Assembly: GCA_016125495.1 (NCBI GenBank)
Contig: WGLQ01000006.1
Span: 29,076 to 93,075 of the forward strand
Source: Hyphomicrobiales bacterium
GTDB lineage: Bacteria; Pseudomonadota; Alphaproteobacteria; Rhizobiales; RI-29
DNA length: 64,000 nt
Direction: 5' to 3'
Of this stretch, positions 1 through 8,961 are shown piece by piece. The translations under genes and the position numbers were made by a program. Numbering within the stretch: the first letter of the stretch is position 1; the number at the start of each line of letters is the position of its first letter. Under the pieces are notes generated by a model. The model worked only from the letters and a program-made list of their open reading frames with translations. It was not told where the DNA came from and ran no database searches.

Positions 1-874
1 CGGGCACGAGGCCGCCTGCATGGCGCACCTCGAGGTGCTGGCGAAAGCCCTCGCGGCGGGTGCGCTCGAGGCGCAAGTCGGCCCCGGCGATCCCGACGGT
101 CATGACGGCGAGACCATTGCCGCGGGCGGCGCGGACCACATCCGCACTGCGCGCACCGTCGGCGCAGACCACCGCCGTCTGGCCGGCCGAAAGCAGGGTG
201 TCGAAAAGCCGCAGCTTGGCCGCGAGGTAGTCCTCGATGCTCGGATGGTAGTCGAGATGATCATGGCCGAGGTTGGTATAGCCGGCCGCCGTCAGGCGCA
301 CACCGTCGAGGCGGCGCTGGTCGAGGCCGTGGGAGGATGCCTCGAACGCGAGATGCGTCACCCCGTCGCGCGCGAGGTCGGCGAGCGTCCGGTGCAAGGT
401 GACGGGGTCCGGCGTCGTCAGCGAGCCGTAGACCGTTCCATCGGCGCGGGCGACGCCGAGGGTGCCGAGGGAGGCGGCCTCGAAGCCAGCGGCAGTGAAA
501 ATCTGCCGTGTGAAGTCGGCGACCGACGACTTGCCGCTGGTGCCGGTGACGGCGACCGTGACCTCGGGCTGGCCGTAGTGGAAGCAGGCGGCGGCACGCG
601 CCAAGAGGCGGCGGGGGTCCTTGGAACGAATGAACGCGAAGGGGCGCGGAGGCGGCGGCGGCAACTGGGCGTCGGGCCCGTGAATGACAGCGGACGCGCC
701 GGCGGCGATGGCATCGGGAATGAAGCGGGCGCCGTCAGCCTTGCTGCCCGGCACCGCGACGAAGAGCCAGCCCGGTTTCACTTGACGGCTGTCGGCGGTG
801 AGGCCGGCGATCTCGATGCCGGCCGTCTCGGGGGCCAACTGGGTGTAGGTGCCCACGACCTCGGCGAGCTTCAT
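1..874 (-). CDS. murE: UDP-N-acetylmuramoyl-tripeptide synthetase MurE, N-terminal part (cut by window edge)
   Basis: Cytoplasmic Mur ligase adding the third residue (normally meso-diaminopimelate) to UDP-MurNAc-L-Ala-D-Glu. About 291 codons are visible; the C-terminal ligase domain lies beyond base 1. The N-terminal UMAG-binding domain begins MKLAEVVGTYTQ and carries LTADSRQVKPG and FVAVPGSKADG. The ATP-binding loop reads GTSGKSS (about residues 115-121). Later come TTPDP, LAFEASSHGLDQ and TNLGHDHLDYH, all typical of MurE. The ATG is at 874-872. The ORF is open to the window edge. It follows alaS on the same strand, separated by 175 bp containing a long hairpin. MurE rather than MurF or MurC is indicated by the TTPDP and SSHGL motifs. 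Confidence 0.93.
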   Translation of the reverse strand, partial: MKLAEVVGTYTQLAPETAGIEIAGLTADSRQVKPGWLFVAVPGSKADGARFIPDAIAAGASAVIHGPDAQLPPPPPRPFAFIRSKDPRRLLARAAACFHYGQPEVTVAVTGTSGKSSVADFTRQIFTAAGFEAASLGTLGVARADGTVYGSLTTPDPVTLHRTLADLARDGVTHLAFEASSHGLDQRRLDGVRLTAAGYTNLGHDHLDYHPSIEDYLAAKLRLFDTLLSAGQTAVVCADGARSADVVRAARGNGLAVMTVGIAGADLRLERTRREGFRQHLEVRHAGGLVP

Positions 875-917
875 CTCGGATCATTCCCCTCGGCAGGCGG
901 TCGCCACGGGCCCGGGC

Positions 918-963
918 GGTGGGCCCATGCACGCATGCGTTCATATGCGTGCGCCCGCCCACC
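918..963. other. long imperfect hairpin between alaS and murE
   Basis: Outer arms GGTGGGC (918-924) and GCCCACC (957-963) enclose inner arms GCACGCAT (929-936) and ATGCGTGC (945-952), with an 8-nt loop and a small internal loop. It sits downstream of alaS on the minus strand. No T-run follows on either strand, so it is a weak terminator candidate or an RNA structure in a read-through transcript into murE. Confidence 0.5.
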
Positions 964-1049
964 GGTCAAACGCTGGCAATCGTCACACACAGCAATGCGC
1001 GCGTCCGACCGGGTGCCAGGGCGACCGAGGCCTGCTCGCTCAAATCCAC

Positions 1050-3776
1050 TCAGGCCGCAGGGGCGATCCGGTGCTCGACGGCCGCAAGTGCCGCTTCCGC
1101 CTTGGTGCCATCCGGGCCGCCGGCCTGGGCGAGGTCGGGGCGGCCGCCGCCGCCCTTGCCGCCGAGCGCCTCGGCGCCGACGCGCACGAGGTCGACCGCG
1201 CTGAAGCGGCCGGTGAGGTCGGCCGTCACGCCCACCACGATTCCGGCCTTGCCCTCGTCGCTGACGCCGACCACGACGGCGATGCCGGAGCCGACCTGCG
1301 CCTTGGCCTCGTCGACGATGCCACGCAGGTCCTTGGGATCGACGCCACGCAGGACGCGGGCAAAGAGCTTGACGTCACCGACCGATCTGATGGCCGCTTC
1401 ACCCGTCGCCGAGGCCGGCCCGGTCGCCCCGCCGCCGCCGAGCGCGATCTGGCGCTTGGCGTCGGACAACTGGCGCTCGAGGCGCTTGCGCTCGTCGAGG
1501 AGGGCAGCGATCCGCTCGACGACCTCCTCCGGTCGGGCGCGCAGGATGTCAGCCGCGGCGCGCACGCGGCCGTCCTGGGTCGCCAGGTAATCGCGCGCGG
1601 CCGTCCCGGTCAGCGCCTCGATGCGCCGGACGCCGGCCGCGACCGCACTCTCGGCGAGGACGCGCAGCAGGCCGATGTCACCCGTCCGGCGCACGTGCGT
1701 TCCGCCGCAAAGCTCGACGGAATAGGCGCGGCCCGCCTTGGCCCCCTCCTCTGCGTGCCCCATGGAGACGACACGCACCTCGTCGCCGTATTTCTCGCCA
1801 AAGAGGGCCATCGCGCCGGTCGCCATGGCGCTCTCGATGTCCATGAGCCGGGTCTCGACCTCGGAATTCTGCAGGATCATGGCGTTGGCGAGCCGCTCGA
1901 TGTTGGCCAGTTCCTCGGCGCTGATCGGCTTGGGGTGGGAAAAATCGAAGCGCAGGCGGTCGGGAGCGACGAGCGAGCCCTTCTGGGCAACGTGCTCGCC
2001 GAGCACCTGGCGGAGCGCCTCGTGCAGCAGATGCGTGCCAGAGTGGTTGGCGCGCGTCGCCGAGCGGCGGGCGTGGTCGACCTCCAGCTCAACGGCCTCG
2101 CCCGGCCGGAACGGCCCCTTTTCGACGGTGCCGAAGTGGACGAAGAGGTCGCCCGCCTTCTTCTGGGTGTCGGTGACGTGGAAAACGGCGCCAGTGGCAG
2201 TGCGGATGACGCCCCGGTCGCCGACCTGGCCACCCGACTCGCCATAGAACGGCGTCTGGTTGACGACGATGGCCGCCTCGTCGCCCTTCTTGAGCTGCTT
2301 CAACTCCTTGCCGTCGCGCACGATCGCCCGAATCTGGCCCTCCGCGCGCTCGGTGTCGTAGCCGAGGAACTCGGTCGCCCCGAGCCGCTCGCGCAACTCC
2401 AGCCAATGGCCCTCGGTGGCCGCCTCGCCCGAGCCCGCCCAGCTCTTACGCGCCTCGGCCTTCTGGCGCGCCATGGCGGCGGAAAACCCGTCGGTATCGA
2501 CCTCGATGCCCCGGCGGCGCAATGCGTCCTGCGTCAGGTCGAGAGGAAAGCCGTAGGTGTCGTAGAGTTTGAAGGCGACCTCGCCGGAGAGCGTATCACC
2601 CACCCCGAGCTCATCCGACTCGGCCTCCAGGAGCGAAAGGCCCTTTTCCAGCGTGCGCTTGAAGCGGTTCTCCTCGAGCTTCAGCGTCTCGGTGACCAGG
2701 CTGCGGGCGCGGACCAGCTCGGGATAGGCCTCGCCCATTTCGGCAACCAGCGAGCCGACGAGCCGGTACATCAACGGCTCCTTGCAGCCGAGCTGGTGGG
2801 CGTAGCGCATGGCGCGGCGCATGATCCGCCGCAGCACGTAGCCGCGCCCCTCGTTGGACGGCAGCACACCGTCGGCAATGAGGAAGCTCGTGGCCCTGAG
2901 GTGGTCGGCGATGACCTTGTAGGGCGCCTTCTCCGCAGTCTGCCCTTTGGTAACCGCACCGATCTTCTCGGATTCTTCCTTGATCTTGGCAATGAGCGCG
3001 CGAAAGAGGTCGATGTCGTAGTTGTCGTGAACGCCCTGCAAGACGGCGGCGATCCGCTCGATGCCCATGCCCGTGTCGATGGAGGGCTTGGGCAAGGGTA
3101 CGCGCCCGCCATCGTCGAGGGTGCCGCCGGCGACGCGCTGCTCGTACTGCATGAAGACGAGGTTCCAGATCTCGACGTAACGCTCGCCGAAGAGGTCGCG
3201 TCCCTCGGCATCGAGCGCCCATTTCCCTTCGCCGACGCCGTGGTCGAAGAAGATCTCCGAGCAGGGCCCGCATGGTCCGGTGTCGCCCATCGCCCAGAAG
3301 TTGTCCGACGTCGGGACCCGCAGGATGCGCGCTTCGGGCAGGCCCGCGATCTTGCGCCAGAGATCGAACGCCTCGTCGTCGGTGTGATAAACGGTCACGC
3401 CGAGCCGGTCGGCCGGCAGCCCGTAGACCTTCGTGATCAGCTCCCAGGCGCGCTCGATCGCCTCGGCCTTGAAATAGTCTCCGAACGAGAAGTTGCCGAG
3501 CATCTCGAAGAAGGTGTGATGGCGCGCGGTGTAGCCGACGTTGTCGAGGTCGTTGTGCTTGCCACCGGCGCGCACGCACTTCTGGGCCGTCGTGGCACGC
3601 ACGTAGTCGCGCTTCTCGGCTCCCGTGAAGACGTTCTTGAACTGGACCATGCCCGAGTTCGCGAACATCAGCGTCGGGTCGTTGCGCGGCACCAAGGGGC
3701 TCGAGGCGACCACGGCATGACCGTGCCGCGCGAAGTAGTCGAGGAACGTCCGCCTGATCTCATTGACGCCGCTCAT
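1050..3776 (-). CDS. alaS: alanyl-tRNA synthetase
   Basis: Class II synthetase charging tRNA-Ala, 908 aa, a normal family length. It starts [21 protein letters not shown] chose the ATG at 3776-3774 because the family starts here and an AAGGA lies about 10 nt upstream, whereas the longer open frame to 4088 is low-complexity. The N-terminal aminoacylation domain has [17 protein letters not shown]. The editing domain carries the zinc-binding pair HSGTHLLH (about residue 577) and [13 protein letters not shown] (about residue 689). The C-terminal oligomerisation/C-Ala domain ends HRIAPAA. It stands alone or is co-transcribed with murE downstream; recA, a frequent neighbour of alaS, is not here. 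Confidence 0.97.
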   Translation of the reverse strand: MSGVNEIRRTFLDYFARHGHAVVASSPLVPRNDPTLMFANSGMVQFKNVFTGAEKRDYVRATTAQKCVRAGGKHNDLDNVGYTARHHTFFEMLGNFSFGDYFKAEAIERAWELITKVYGLPADRLGVTVYHTDDEAFDLWRKIAGLPEARILRVPTSDNFWAMGDTGPCGPCSEIFFDHGVGEGKWALDAEGRDLFGERYVEIWNLVFMQYEQRVAGGTLDDGGRVPLPKPSIDTGMGIERIAAVLQGVHDNYDIDLFRALIAKIKEESEKIGAVTKGQTAEKAPYKVIADHLRATSFLIADGVLPSNEGRGYVLRRIMRRAMRYAHQLGCKEPLMYRLVGSLVAEMGEAYPELVRARSLVTETLKLEENRFKRTLEKGLSLLEAESDELGVGDTLSGEVAFKLYDTYGFPLDLTQDALRRRGIEVDTDGFSAAMARQKAEARKSWAGSGEAATEGHWLELRERLGATEFLGYDTERAEGQIRAIVRDGKELKQLKKGDEAAIVVNQTPFYGESGGQVGDRGVIRTATGAVFHVTDTQKKAGDLFVHFGTVEKGPFRPGEAVELEVDHARRSATRANHSGTHLLHEALRQVLGEHVAQKGSLVAPDRLRFDFSHPKPISAEELANIERLANAMILQNSEVETRLMDIESAMATGAMALFGEKYGDEVRVVSMGHAEEGAKAGRAYSVELCGGTHVRRTGDIGLLRVLAESAVAAGVRRIEALTGTAARDYLATQDGRVRAAADILRARPEEVVERIAALLDERKRLERQLSDAKRQIALGGGGATGPASATGEAAIRSVGDVKLFARVLRGVDPKDLRGIVDEAKAQVGSGIAVVVGVSDEGKAGIVVGVTADLTGRFSAVDLVRVGAEALGGKGGGGRPDLAQAGGPDGTKAEAALAAVEHRIAPAA

Positions 3777-3910
3777 TCGTCGCCTGTCCTTGGTATTGGG
3801 CAGCCGGGCACGGAGCGCCGGCGCGCGCGAAACATCGTTGTCGCGATCTCTAATTGCGACGCCGTGGACTGTCCACCGCCACACCCGGCGCGGTTTGCGC
3901 CGGGAGGTTC

Positions 3911-3944
3911 CAAAAACGCAGAAGGGCGCCGCCAGGGCGCCCTT
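3911..3944 (-). terminator. Rho-independent terminator of the 3973-5217 gene
   Basis: A perfect 9-bp stem, AAGGGCGCC (3922-3930) and GGCGCCCTT (3936-3944), with a 5-nt loop. On the minus strand it is followed after a few bases by five T (complement of 3912-3916). It lies 28 bp after the stop codon of the upstream minus-strand gene and before alaS, so it separates the two transcripts. Confidence 0.75.
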
Positions 3945-3972
3945 TGCAGTTTCGTTGGGCTTGCGAGGTCGG

Positions 3973-5217
3973 CTAGCCGACTGCGAGCTTGGGCTCGACC
4001 AGCGGTGCGACCTCCTCGTCGGCCCGTCCCGAGTTGAGGCGGATGCCGATGTAGCGGATGCGACCGGCGATCTTGGCCTTGTGGACACCGAGTTCGCCGA
4101 ATTGACGCCCGAAGGTCGGCAGCGCCAGCGGCTCCTTGCTCAGTTCCTCGCACCAGTCGCAGTAGTCCTCGTAGAGGGCCGTCGCGGTGAGGCTGCAGCC
4201 TTCGGCCTGACCGACACGCTCCTTGTAGAAGCGCTCGATGTCGTTCTCGGGCGCAAGCAGCTTCTGTGGGGCCACCTTGGTCTCGACAGCGAGCGGTGCA
4301 GCCGTGTTGGCGGCAGCCGTGGCGCGCTGGGCGATCTGCGGCACGGCGGCAACCTGAGGCAGCGCATCGAGGAGGCCGCTCGCGTTGTCGTTGGCGCCCT
4401 CCTTGGTGCGAGGCCGGGCGACGACGACGGCGGGACGCTGGTCGTAGATGCGCCACTGGCCGAGAGCCACGTAGAAGCCGAGCGAGGAGCCCAACTCGAC
4501 GAGGATCGCCACCAGGATGACCAGACCGATCTGAACCGCCTCGATGGTGTGACCCGAGAGGAAGGAGAGGGTCTCGGCCTGCGGGTCGGCCTTCGTCTCG
4601 GCGAAGTCGGCCGGGGCGGCGGCAAGCTGCGACTTGAGCGCGGCGATCTGCGTCTCGATCTGGCTGGCCTCGACGGCCGCGACATGCTCGGCACCGAGCT
4701 TGTAGTAGCTCTGGCAGAACTCGATGCTCTTGGAGGCCGTGGCGTTCGTGCAACCACCCGTCGCGGACCAGCGCCGGTTCTGCTTGATGCCTTCGATATC
4801 GGCCGCAACGGCAGCCGCCGGGCGATGCTCGGGAATCCAGTTCAGCCGCTCACGCAGGCGGTCGAGCTCCACGCGCACGTCCTTGTAGGACTGCACCTGC
4901 GCCGCGCGCGCGCCGGTCGTGTCGGAGCGGTTGAGCGAAGCAAATCCGAGCGCGGAGGTCAGCGAGAACGCCAGGGTTACGACCCAAAGTGTTCCCGAAG
5001 CGAGCGCGACGGACCATTTCCGATCCTTGATAGCGGCGAACAGGAAGAACGGAAGAAGCGCCTTCAAGCAGTCAGACGCCGCGCTCGCCAATCCGAGCAC
5101 GGTGGAATCGAACTCCGTCTTGCCGAGCTGGTAGCCGAACTGCCAGTTCATGGCGGCCGAAACCAGAAGCAGAACGGCAGCAGCCGCAACCCCCAGCAAA
5201 CCTAGAGCATGTTTCAT
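3973..5217 (-). CDS. multi-pass membrane protein with coiled coil and primase-like C-terminal winged-helix region
   Basis: A 414-aa protein that I cannot name. The start [10 protein letters not shown] is set by GGAGGGGG 4-5 nt upstream of the ATG. Hydrophobic segments lie at about residues 4-22, 38-60 and 68-92. A charged helical, partly coiled-coil region ([14 protein letters not shown] onward) follows, then a fourth segment [21 protein letters not shown] near residue 215. After an Ala/Pro-rich linker, the C-terminus ([50 protein letters not shown]) looks like the winged-helix tail of phage/plasmid P4-type primases. It would therefore be a membrane protein with a cytoplasmic nucleic-acid-binding-type module. 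No helicase or primase domain is present. Its own terminator follows. Confidence 0.7.
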   Translation of the reverse strand: MKHALGLLGVAAAAVLLLVSAAMNWQFGYQLGKTEFDSTVLGLASAASDCLKALLPFFLFAAIKDRKWSVALASGTLWVVTLAFSLTSALGFASLNRSDTTGARAAQVQSYKDVRVELDRLRERLNWIPEHRPAAAVAADIEGIKQNRRWSATGGCTNATASKSIEFCQSYYKLGAEHVAAVEASQIETQIAALKSQLAAAPADFAETKADPQAETLSFLSGHTIEAVQIGLVILVAILVELGSSLGFYVALGQWRIYDQRPAVVVARPRTKEGANDNASGLLDALPQVAAVPQIAQRATAAANTAAPLAVETKVAPQKLLAPENDIERFYKERVGQAEGCSLTATALYEDYCDWCEELSKEPLALPTFGRQFGELGVHKAKIAGRIRYIGIRLNSGRADEEVAPLVEPKLAVG

Positions 5218-6040
5218 ATTGCCCCCTCCAATCATCAGCCCACCACGGTTCCGCGAGCTGCGGAGGGCATGTGGTGGACCCAACATCACAAGCGGGACGA
5301 GCTCGTTCGCACCGGCACCTGATGGAAAAGGGAACACGCGTTGCGGGTCGCACCGGCTGCGGTGCAACTCAGCGTGACGCACGGTCGATTTTCCACCCCC
5401 AAGGGCCTCAAGCCCGCCACGCCGTGTCCGCGCTGATTGTTCTCAGTTGTGCGCACACTGTGGACGAGATTGTGCGAGCGTACGCGGCACGATTGCCCCC
5501 CTCGATGCCGGCAACCGTAGGCGATTCGAGACGAGAAATGAATCGTTAACGGATTCAGACCCGTAGCCGGGGCCGGCCGAGGTCGACCGAGTTGTATGGC
5601 AGCCCGATGGCAGCAATCCTGGCCGGTGGACAACCTGGGGACAAAGAACGCACAACCCAAAGCGTGCACCCTGAACCCCGCCCCACTAGATGTTGATGTT
5701 CTTGAAAAGTTTTCCTGCCGGCATTGAAGCGCCTTCCAGGACCCTCGCAGCGGGCCTCGCGGGCTCCCATTCGTCTGCGGACGGGTCCGGACGGTGGCGT
5801 TGGCCGCCTGCCGTGAACGGTAGCGCGCCGCCTGAAAAAGTGTTACTGCTTTCCTAATGACTTCAGTGAGTTGCCATTAACCATTCAAAGCGTGTACGGC
5901 ACGCGACACGGCAATTGGCGAAGGCTGTGAATTGCCGGTTCTGGGCGTGCTGGCGCCGGTCGGCCGGTAATTGGGCCCGTGTCGTGCATGGAAGTGCGGC
6001 AAGTTGGCAACGCTCTGTGTCATTCTGGGATGAATTCGTC
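5218..6040. other. 823-bp gene-free region with clustered GANTC and CtrA-like half site
   Basis: No convincing coding frame or RNA gene was found. It is the divergent upstream region of the membrane protein (minus) and the peptidoglycan-binding protein (plus). Three GANTC sites (5523-5527, 5540-5544, 5552-5556) fall within 34 bp, the last two flanking GTTAAC (5545-5550). A TTAACCAT octamer is at 5877-5884. Several GTGGAC-type words (near 5460 and 5620) resemble degenerate DnaA boxes, but none is a good match. Confidence 0.4.
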
Positions 6041-6955
6041 ATGTTGCGCGCGGTGATCGCCACTCTCGTTCTCGCCTCACTCTCGGCGGCAGCCATCTCG
6101 CGAGGGGCCGATCACGAGGCCGAGCGGCTCAATGCCCTCACCGCGATCGCCATCGCAGGCAGTCCGGAGGTCGTTTCGATCGCTGGTGGCACGCACGGGG
6201 GCGAGCGCCTTCTGGCGGGTGCCGCCGAAAATGTCGGCGGCACCTGGGCGGCGGCTGCGACAGCGCACCAGCAGGTCATCGCGCTCGAAGCGGGGCGCCA
6301 GATCCTGAGAACGGCGGCGCTCGATAGCGGTCTCGCTCAGGCGCCTCGGTCGGGCATGCCGGCCGCCGCGCAGGACGCCACCCATGCCCCTCTCGCCGAT
6401 GGTGACGAAGGCCCTGCTCGGGCCCTTCCAGCCGACTGGGCCAGTGATCTCGCGGCGCTCGGCGGGGATACGAAGACCTTGGTGCGGGGGCTCCAGACCC
6501 ATCTTGCCGCGCTCGGGTGCTATCGGGCGCGGGTCGACGGCGATTGGGGGCCAGCCTCCCGCGCCGCGTTCCGGCGCGCGTTCGGGGCAGTCGCAACGCC
6601 GAACCGATCGGGCGAGATCACGACCGACCTGGTGCTCCTGCTGGGCACCGAGCGGGCGAGCGCGTGTGCCAACATTCCTGGTGCCAATCCGCAGATCGGC
6701 GGGACCATCGTCGCCGCCAACGGTGCGGCCGGTGACGCCCAGCCGGCGGCGCGCTCGACAAGGCGCACGCGCGTCGTCCGGCTCAGTGCACGGCGCACCA
6801 GCAACGTTCAAATCGTTCGGGTAACGCGGGCGACGCGATATGGCTTAGGAGCCGGCAACCTACGCCCGGCGGCAAGAACGCGTGTCGCTCAGACCAGTTC
6901 GGCACCGCGGTCGGCGTCGAACTGGATGGCCCGCGCCTTCCGCGCCGCGAACTGA
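6041..6955 (+). CDS. exported protein with peptidoglycan-binding domain
   Basis: A 304-aa protein. The start is taken as the ATG at 6041 because it gives a clean signal peptide (MLRAVIATLVLASLSAAAISRG); the upstream 42 codons are not signal-like. The middle has a PG_binding_1-type motif, LVRGLQTHLAALGCYRARVD followed by GDWGPASRAAFRRAFG (about residues 155-190). These domains bind peptidoglycan non-covalently. The C-terminal 90 residues are Ala/Arg/Thr-rich and basic, probably disordered. No catalytic domain is recognised. It is transcribed alone. The domain call is fairly safe; the role is unknown. Confidence 0.7.
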   Translation: MLRAVIATLVLASLSAAAISRGADHEAERLNALTAIAIAGSPEVVSIAGGTHGGERLLAGAAENVGGTWAAAATAHQQVIALEAGRQILRTAALDSGLAQAPRSGMPAAAQDATHAPLADGDEGPARALPADWASDLAALGGDTKTLVRGLQTHLAALGCYRARVDGDWGPASRAAFRRAFGAVATPNRSGEITTDLVLLLGTERASACANIPGANPQIGGTIVAANGAAGDAQPAARSTRRTRVVRLSARRTSNVQIVRVTRATRYGLGAGNLRPAARTRVAQTSSAPRSASNWMARAFRAAN

Positions 6956-6989
6956 GGCCGCCTCCCCAACCCCGATCGGGGCCAGCGCT

Positions 6990-8306
6990 TCAGGTCGCAC
7001 GCTTCGGCCGGCCGATCCCGCGATAAACGAGCCCCGCCGCCTCGGCGTCCTCGGGCTGGAAGATGTTGCGCATGTCCACCAGTTGGCGCCCGCGCATCCG
7101 TCGCTTCATCTCCGCGAGGCCGAGGGCGCGGAATTCGTTCCATTCCGTCAGCACGACGACGGCATCCGCCTCGTCGGCGACCTCCATGGCACTCGCGCAC
7201 CATTCGACGCCTTCGATGAGTTGCTCGGCGTGGGCACGGCCTTGCGGGTCGTAGGCGCGAACGAGGGCGCCAGCGTCGACCAGGCTCGGCAGGACGACGA
7301 GGCTCGGCGCCTCGCGCATGTCGTCGGTATTGGGCTTGAACGTGACCCCGAGCACTCCGATGCGCTTGCCGCGCACCGAGCCGCCGAGGGCGCGGGTGAT
7401 GCGCGCGACCATGGCGATCTTGCGCTCGTCGTTGACGAGTTGGACCTGCTCGACGAGCGAGAGGCGCGAACGGTGCTCGCGGGCGATGCGGATGAGGGCG
7501 GAGACGTCCTTGGGAAAACACGAGCCGCCGTAGCCGGGGCCGGGATGCAGGAACTTGTTGCCGATCCGCCCGTCGGCGCCAATGGCCTGGGCGACTTGCT
7601 GCACATCCGCCCCCACCTCCTCGCAAAGGTCCGCGATCTCGTTGATGAAGCTGATCTTCATGGCGAGGAAGGCATTGGCGGCATATTTCGCGAGTTCAGC
7701 GGACTCGCGATCGACGAAAATGACAGGGGCACTGCGCAGGGCGAGCGGCTTGTAGACCCGACGCATGACCGCGCGGGCACGCTCGTCGTCGGCGCCCACC
7801 AGCACCCGGTCGGGATGTGTGAAGTCCTGGATCGCCGAGCCTTCACGCAGGAATTCGGGATTGGAGCAGACCGAGAAATCGGCGTCGGGACGCAAGGCCC
7901 GAAGCCGCAGCTCGATTTCGCGGCTCGTCCCGACGGGCACCGTCGACTTGGTGGTGATCACCTTGTAGCCGGCGAGATGGGGGGCCAACTCCTCGATGGC
8001 GGCAAAGACGTAGCTGAGGTCGGCATGCCCGTCACCGCGGCGCATCGGCGTGCCCACCGCGACGAAGACGAGTTCGGCGTCCGCGACACCGGCGGCCATT
8101 TCGGCGGTGAACGACAGGCGCCCCGCCGCCGTGTTCCGGGCCAGCAAGGCGTCGAGCCCCGGCTCGTAGATCGGCACCTCACCACGCAGCAGCATGGCAA
8201 GGCGCGCCGGGTCCTTTTCGACGCAAACGACGTTCCAGCCGAACTCGGAGAAACACGCCGCCGAGACGAGGCCGACATAGCCGGCGCCGATCATGCAGAT
8301 CTTCAT
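6990..8306 (-). CDS. ugd: UDP-glucose 6-dehydrogenase
   Basis: Oxidises UDP-glucose to UDP-glucuronate with two NAD+, supplying uronic acid for polysaccharide or lipid A modification. It is 438 aa, a normal length. It starts MKICMIGAGYVGLVSAACF with the Rossmann GxGxxG at residues 7-12; the ATG at 8306 has GGAGGAGC just upstream. The catalytic cysteine is in YGGSCFPKD (about residue 262). Other hallmarks are STVPVGTS, NPEFLREGSAI, HPDRVLVG and GVTFKPNTDDMREAPS. The C-terminus ends VYRGIGRPKRAT. It is a single gene, divergent from the DUF3307 gene. Confidence 0.96.
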   Translation of the reverse strand: MKICMIGAGYVGLVSAACFSEFGWNVVCVEKDPARLAMLLRGEVPIYEPGLDALLARNTAAGRLSFTAEMAAGVADAELVFVAVGTPMRRGDGHADLSYVFAAIEELAPHLAGYKVITTKSTVPVGTSREIELRLRALRPDADFSVCSNPEFLREGSAIQDFTHPDRVLVGADDERARAVMRRVYKPLALRSAPVIFVDRESAELAKYAANAFLAMKISFINEIADLCEEVGADVQQVAQAIGADGRIGNKFLHPGPGYGGSCFPKDVSALIRIAREHRSRLSLVEQVQLVNDERKIAMVARITRALGGSVRGKRIGVLGVTFKPNTDDMREAPSLVVLPSLVDAGALVRAYDPQGRAHAEQLIEGVEWCASAMEVADEADAVVVLTEWNEFRALGLAEMKRRMRGRQLVDMRNIFQPEDAEAAGLVYRGIGRPKRAT

Positions 8307-8536
8307 GCGCTCCTCCGCCGTACCGCGAGGAAAGGGCCTTGCGCCTCGCGCTCGCGAATAGGCCAAGCGGAGAGCGATTCCGCAAGTCGCGGGCGTGGCA
8401 ATGCGGACGCGGCCGCCCCACCTGTTGCAGCAAGAGCCCGCCGGCGACATGAACGCGCTGGCCAGCTCGCGCGCAAAACCGCTAGTAGTGGAGCGCGCCT
8501 CACTGCTCGTTCCACTCCGCAACGGAACTGCCGATC

Positions 8537-8926
8537 ATGCCCGAAGCCGTCAAGCTCACGCTGCTTGCCATCGCGTATCTGTCGTTCAAGCATGCGATCG
8601 CCGACTTCGTTCTGCAGATCGGCTACATGCACCGCAACAAGGGGCGATACGGTCACCCCGGCGGCATCCTGCACGCGTTCGTGCATGCCCTGCTCACCGC
8701 TCCCGTCTTCCTCATCGTACCGGCGAGCCAAGAGCTGATGGGGGCGATCCTGGCCGGCGAGTTCGTGCTCCACTACCACCTCGATTGGATGAAGGAGCAG
8801 ATCACGAAGGGGGCCGGATGGACCCCGGTCGACGCGCCCTTCTGGTATGCGATCGGCGTCGACCAGTTCCTCCACATGCTGACCTACATCGCCATCACCG
8901 GACTGCTGATCGCCCCGCCACTCTGA
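8537..8926 (+). CDS. DUF3307-family small membrane protein
   Basis: A 129-aa integral membrane protein. Conserved polar residues fall in membrane helices: FKHAIADFVLQ, MHRNKGRYGHPGGILHAFVHAL, FVLHYHLDWMKEQ and FWYAIGVDQFLHML. This His/Asp pattern is characteristic of DUF3307. There are about four hydrophobic segments and no signal peptide beyond the first helix. Function is unknown in the family. It is divergent from ugd and converges on the SulP gene. The ATG at 8537 is the first in frame and gives a full-length family member. Confidence 0.85.
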   Translation: MPEAVKLTLLAIAYLSFKHAIADFVLQIGYMHRNKGRYGHPGGILHAFVHALLTAPVFLIVPASQELMGAILAGEFVLHYHLDWMKEQITKGAGWTPVDAPFWYAIGVDQFLHMLTYIAITGLLIAPPL

Positions 8927-8961
8927 TCGCCGAGGCCGACCGGCCGACCGGCCGTGTTGCG

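Noticed and set aside
849..4037. 1062-codon open frame on the plus strand across alaS
   Set aside because: It is antisense to a clear alanyl-tRNA synthetase; in GC-rich genes the opposite strand often stays open. The translation has no recognisable domain.
5440..5640. possible replication origin with DnaA boxes
   Set aside because: Words such as TGTGGACGA and GGTGGACAA deviate from TTATCCACA at several places, no AT-rich unwinding stretch is adjacent, and none of the usual origin neighbours is present.
6882..8738. 618-codon plus-strand frame across ugd
   Set aside because: Antisense to UDP-glucose dehydrogenase with all its motifs; low-complexity charged translation.
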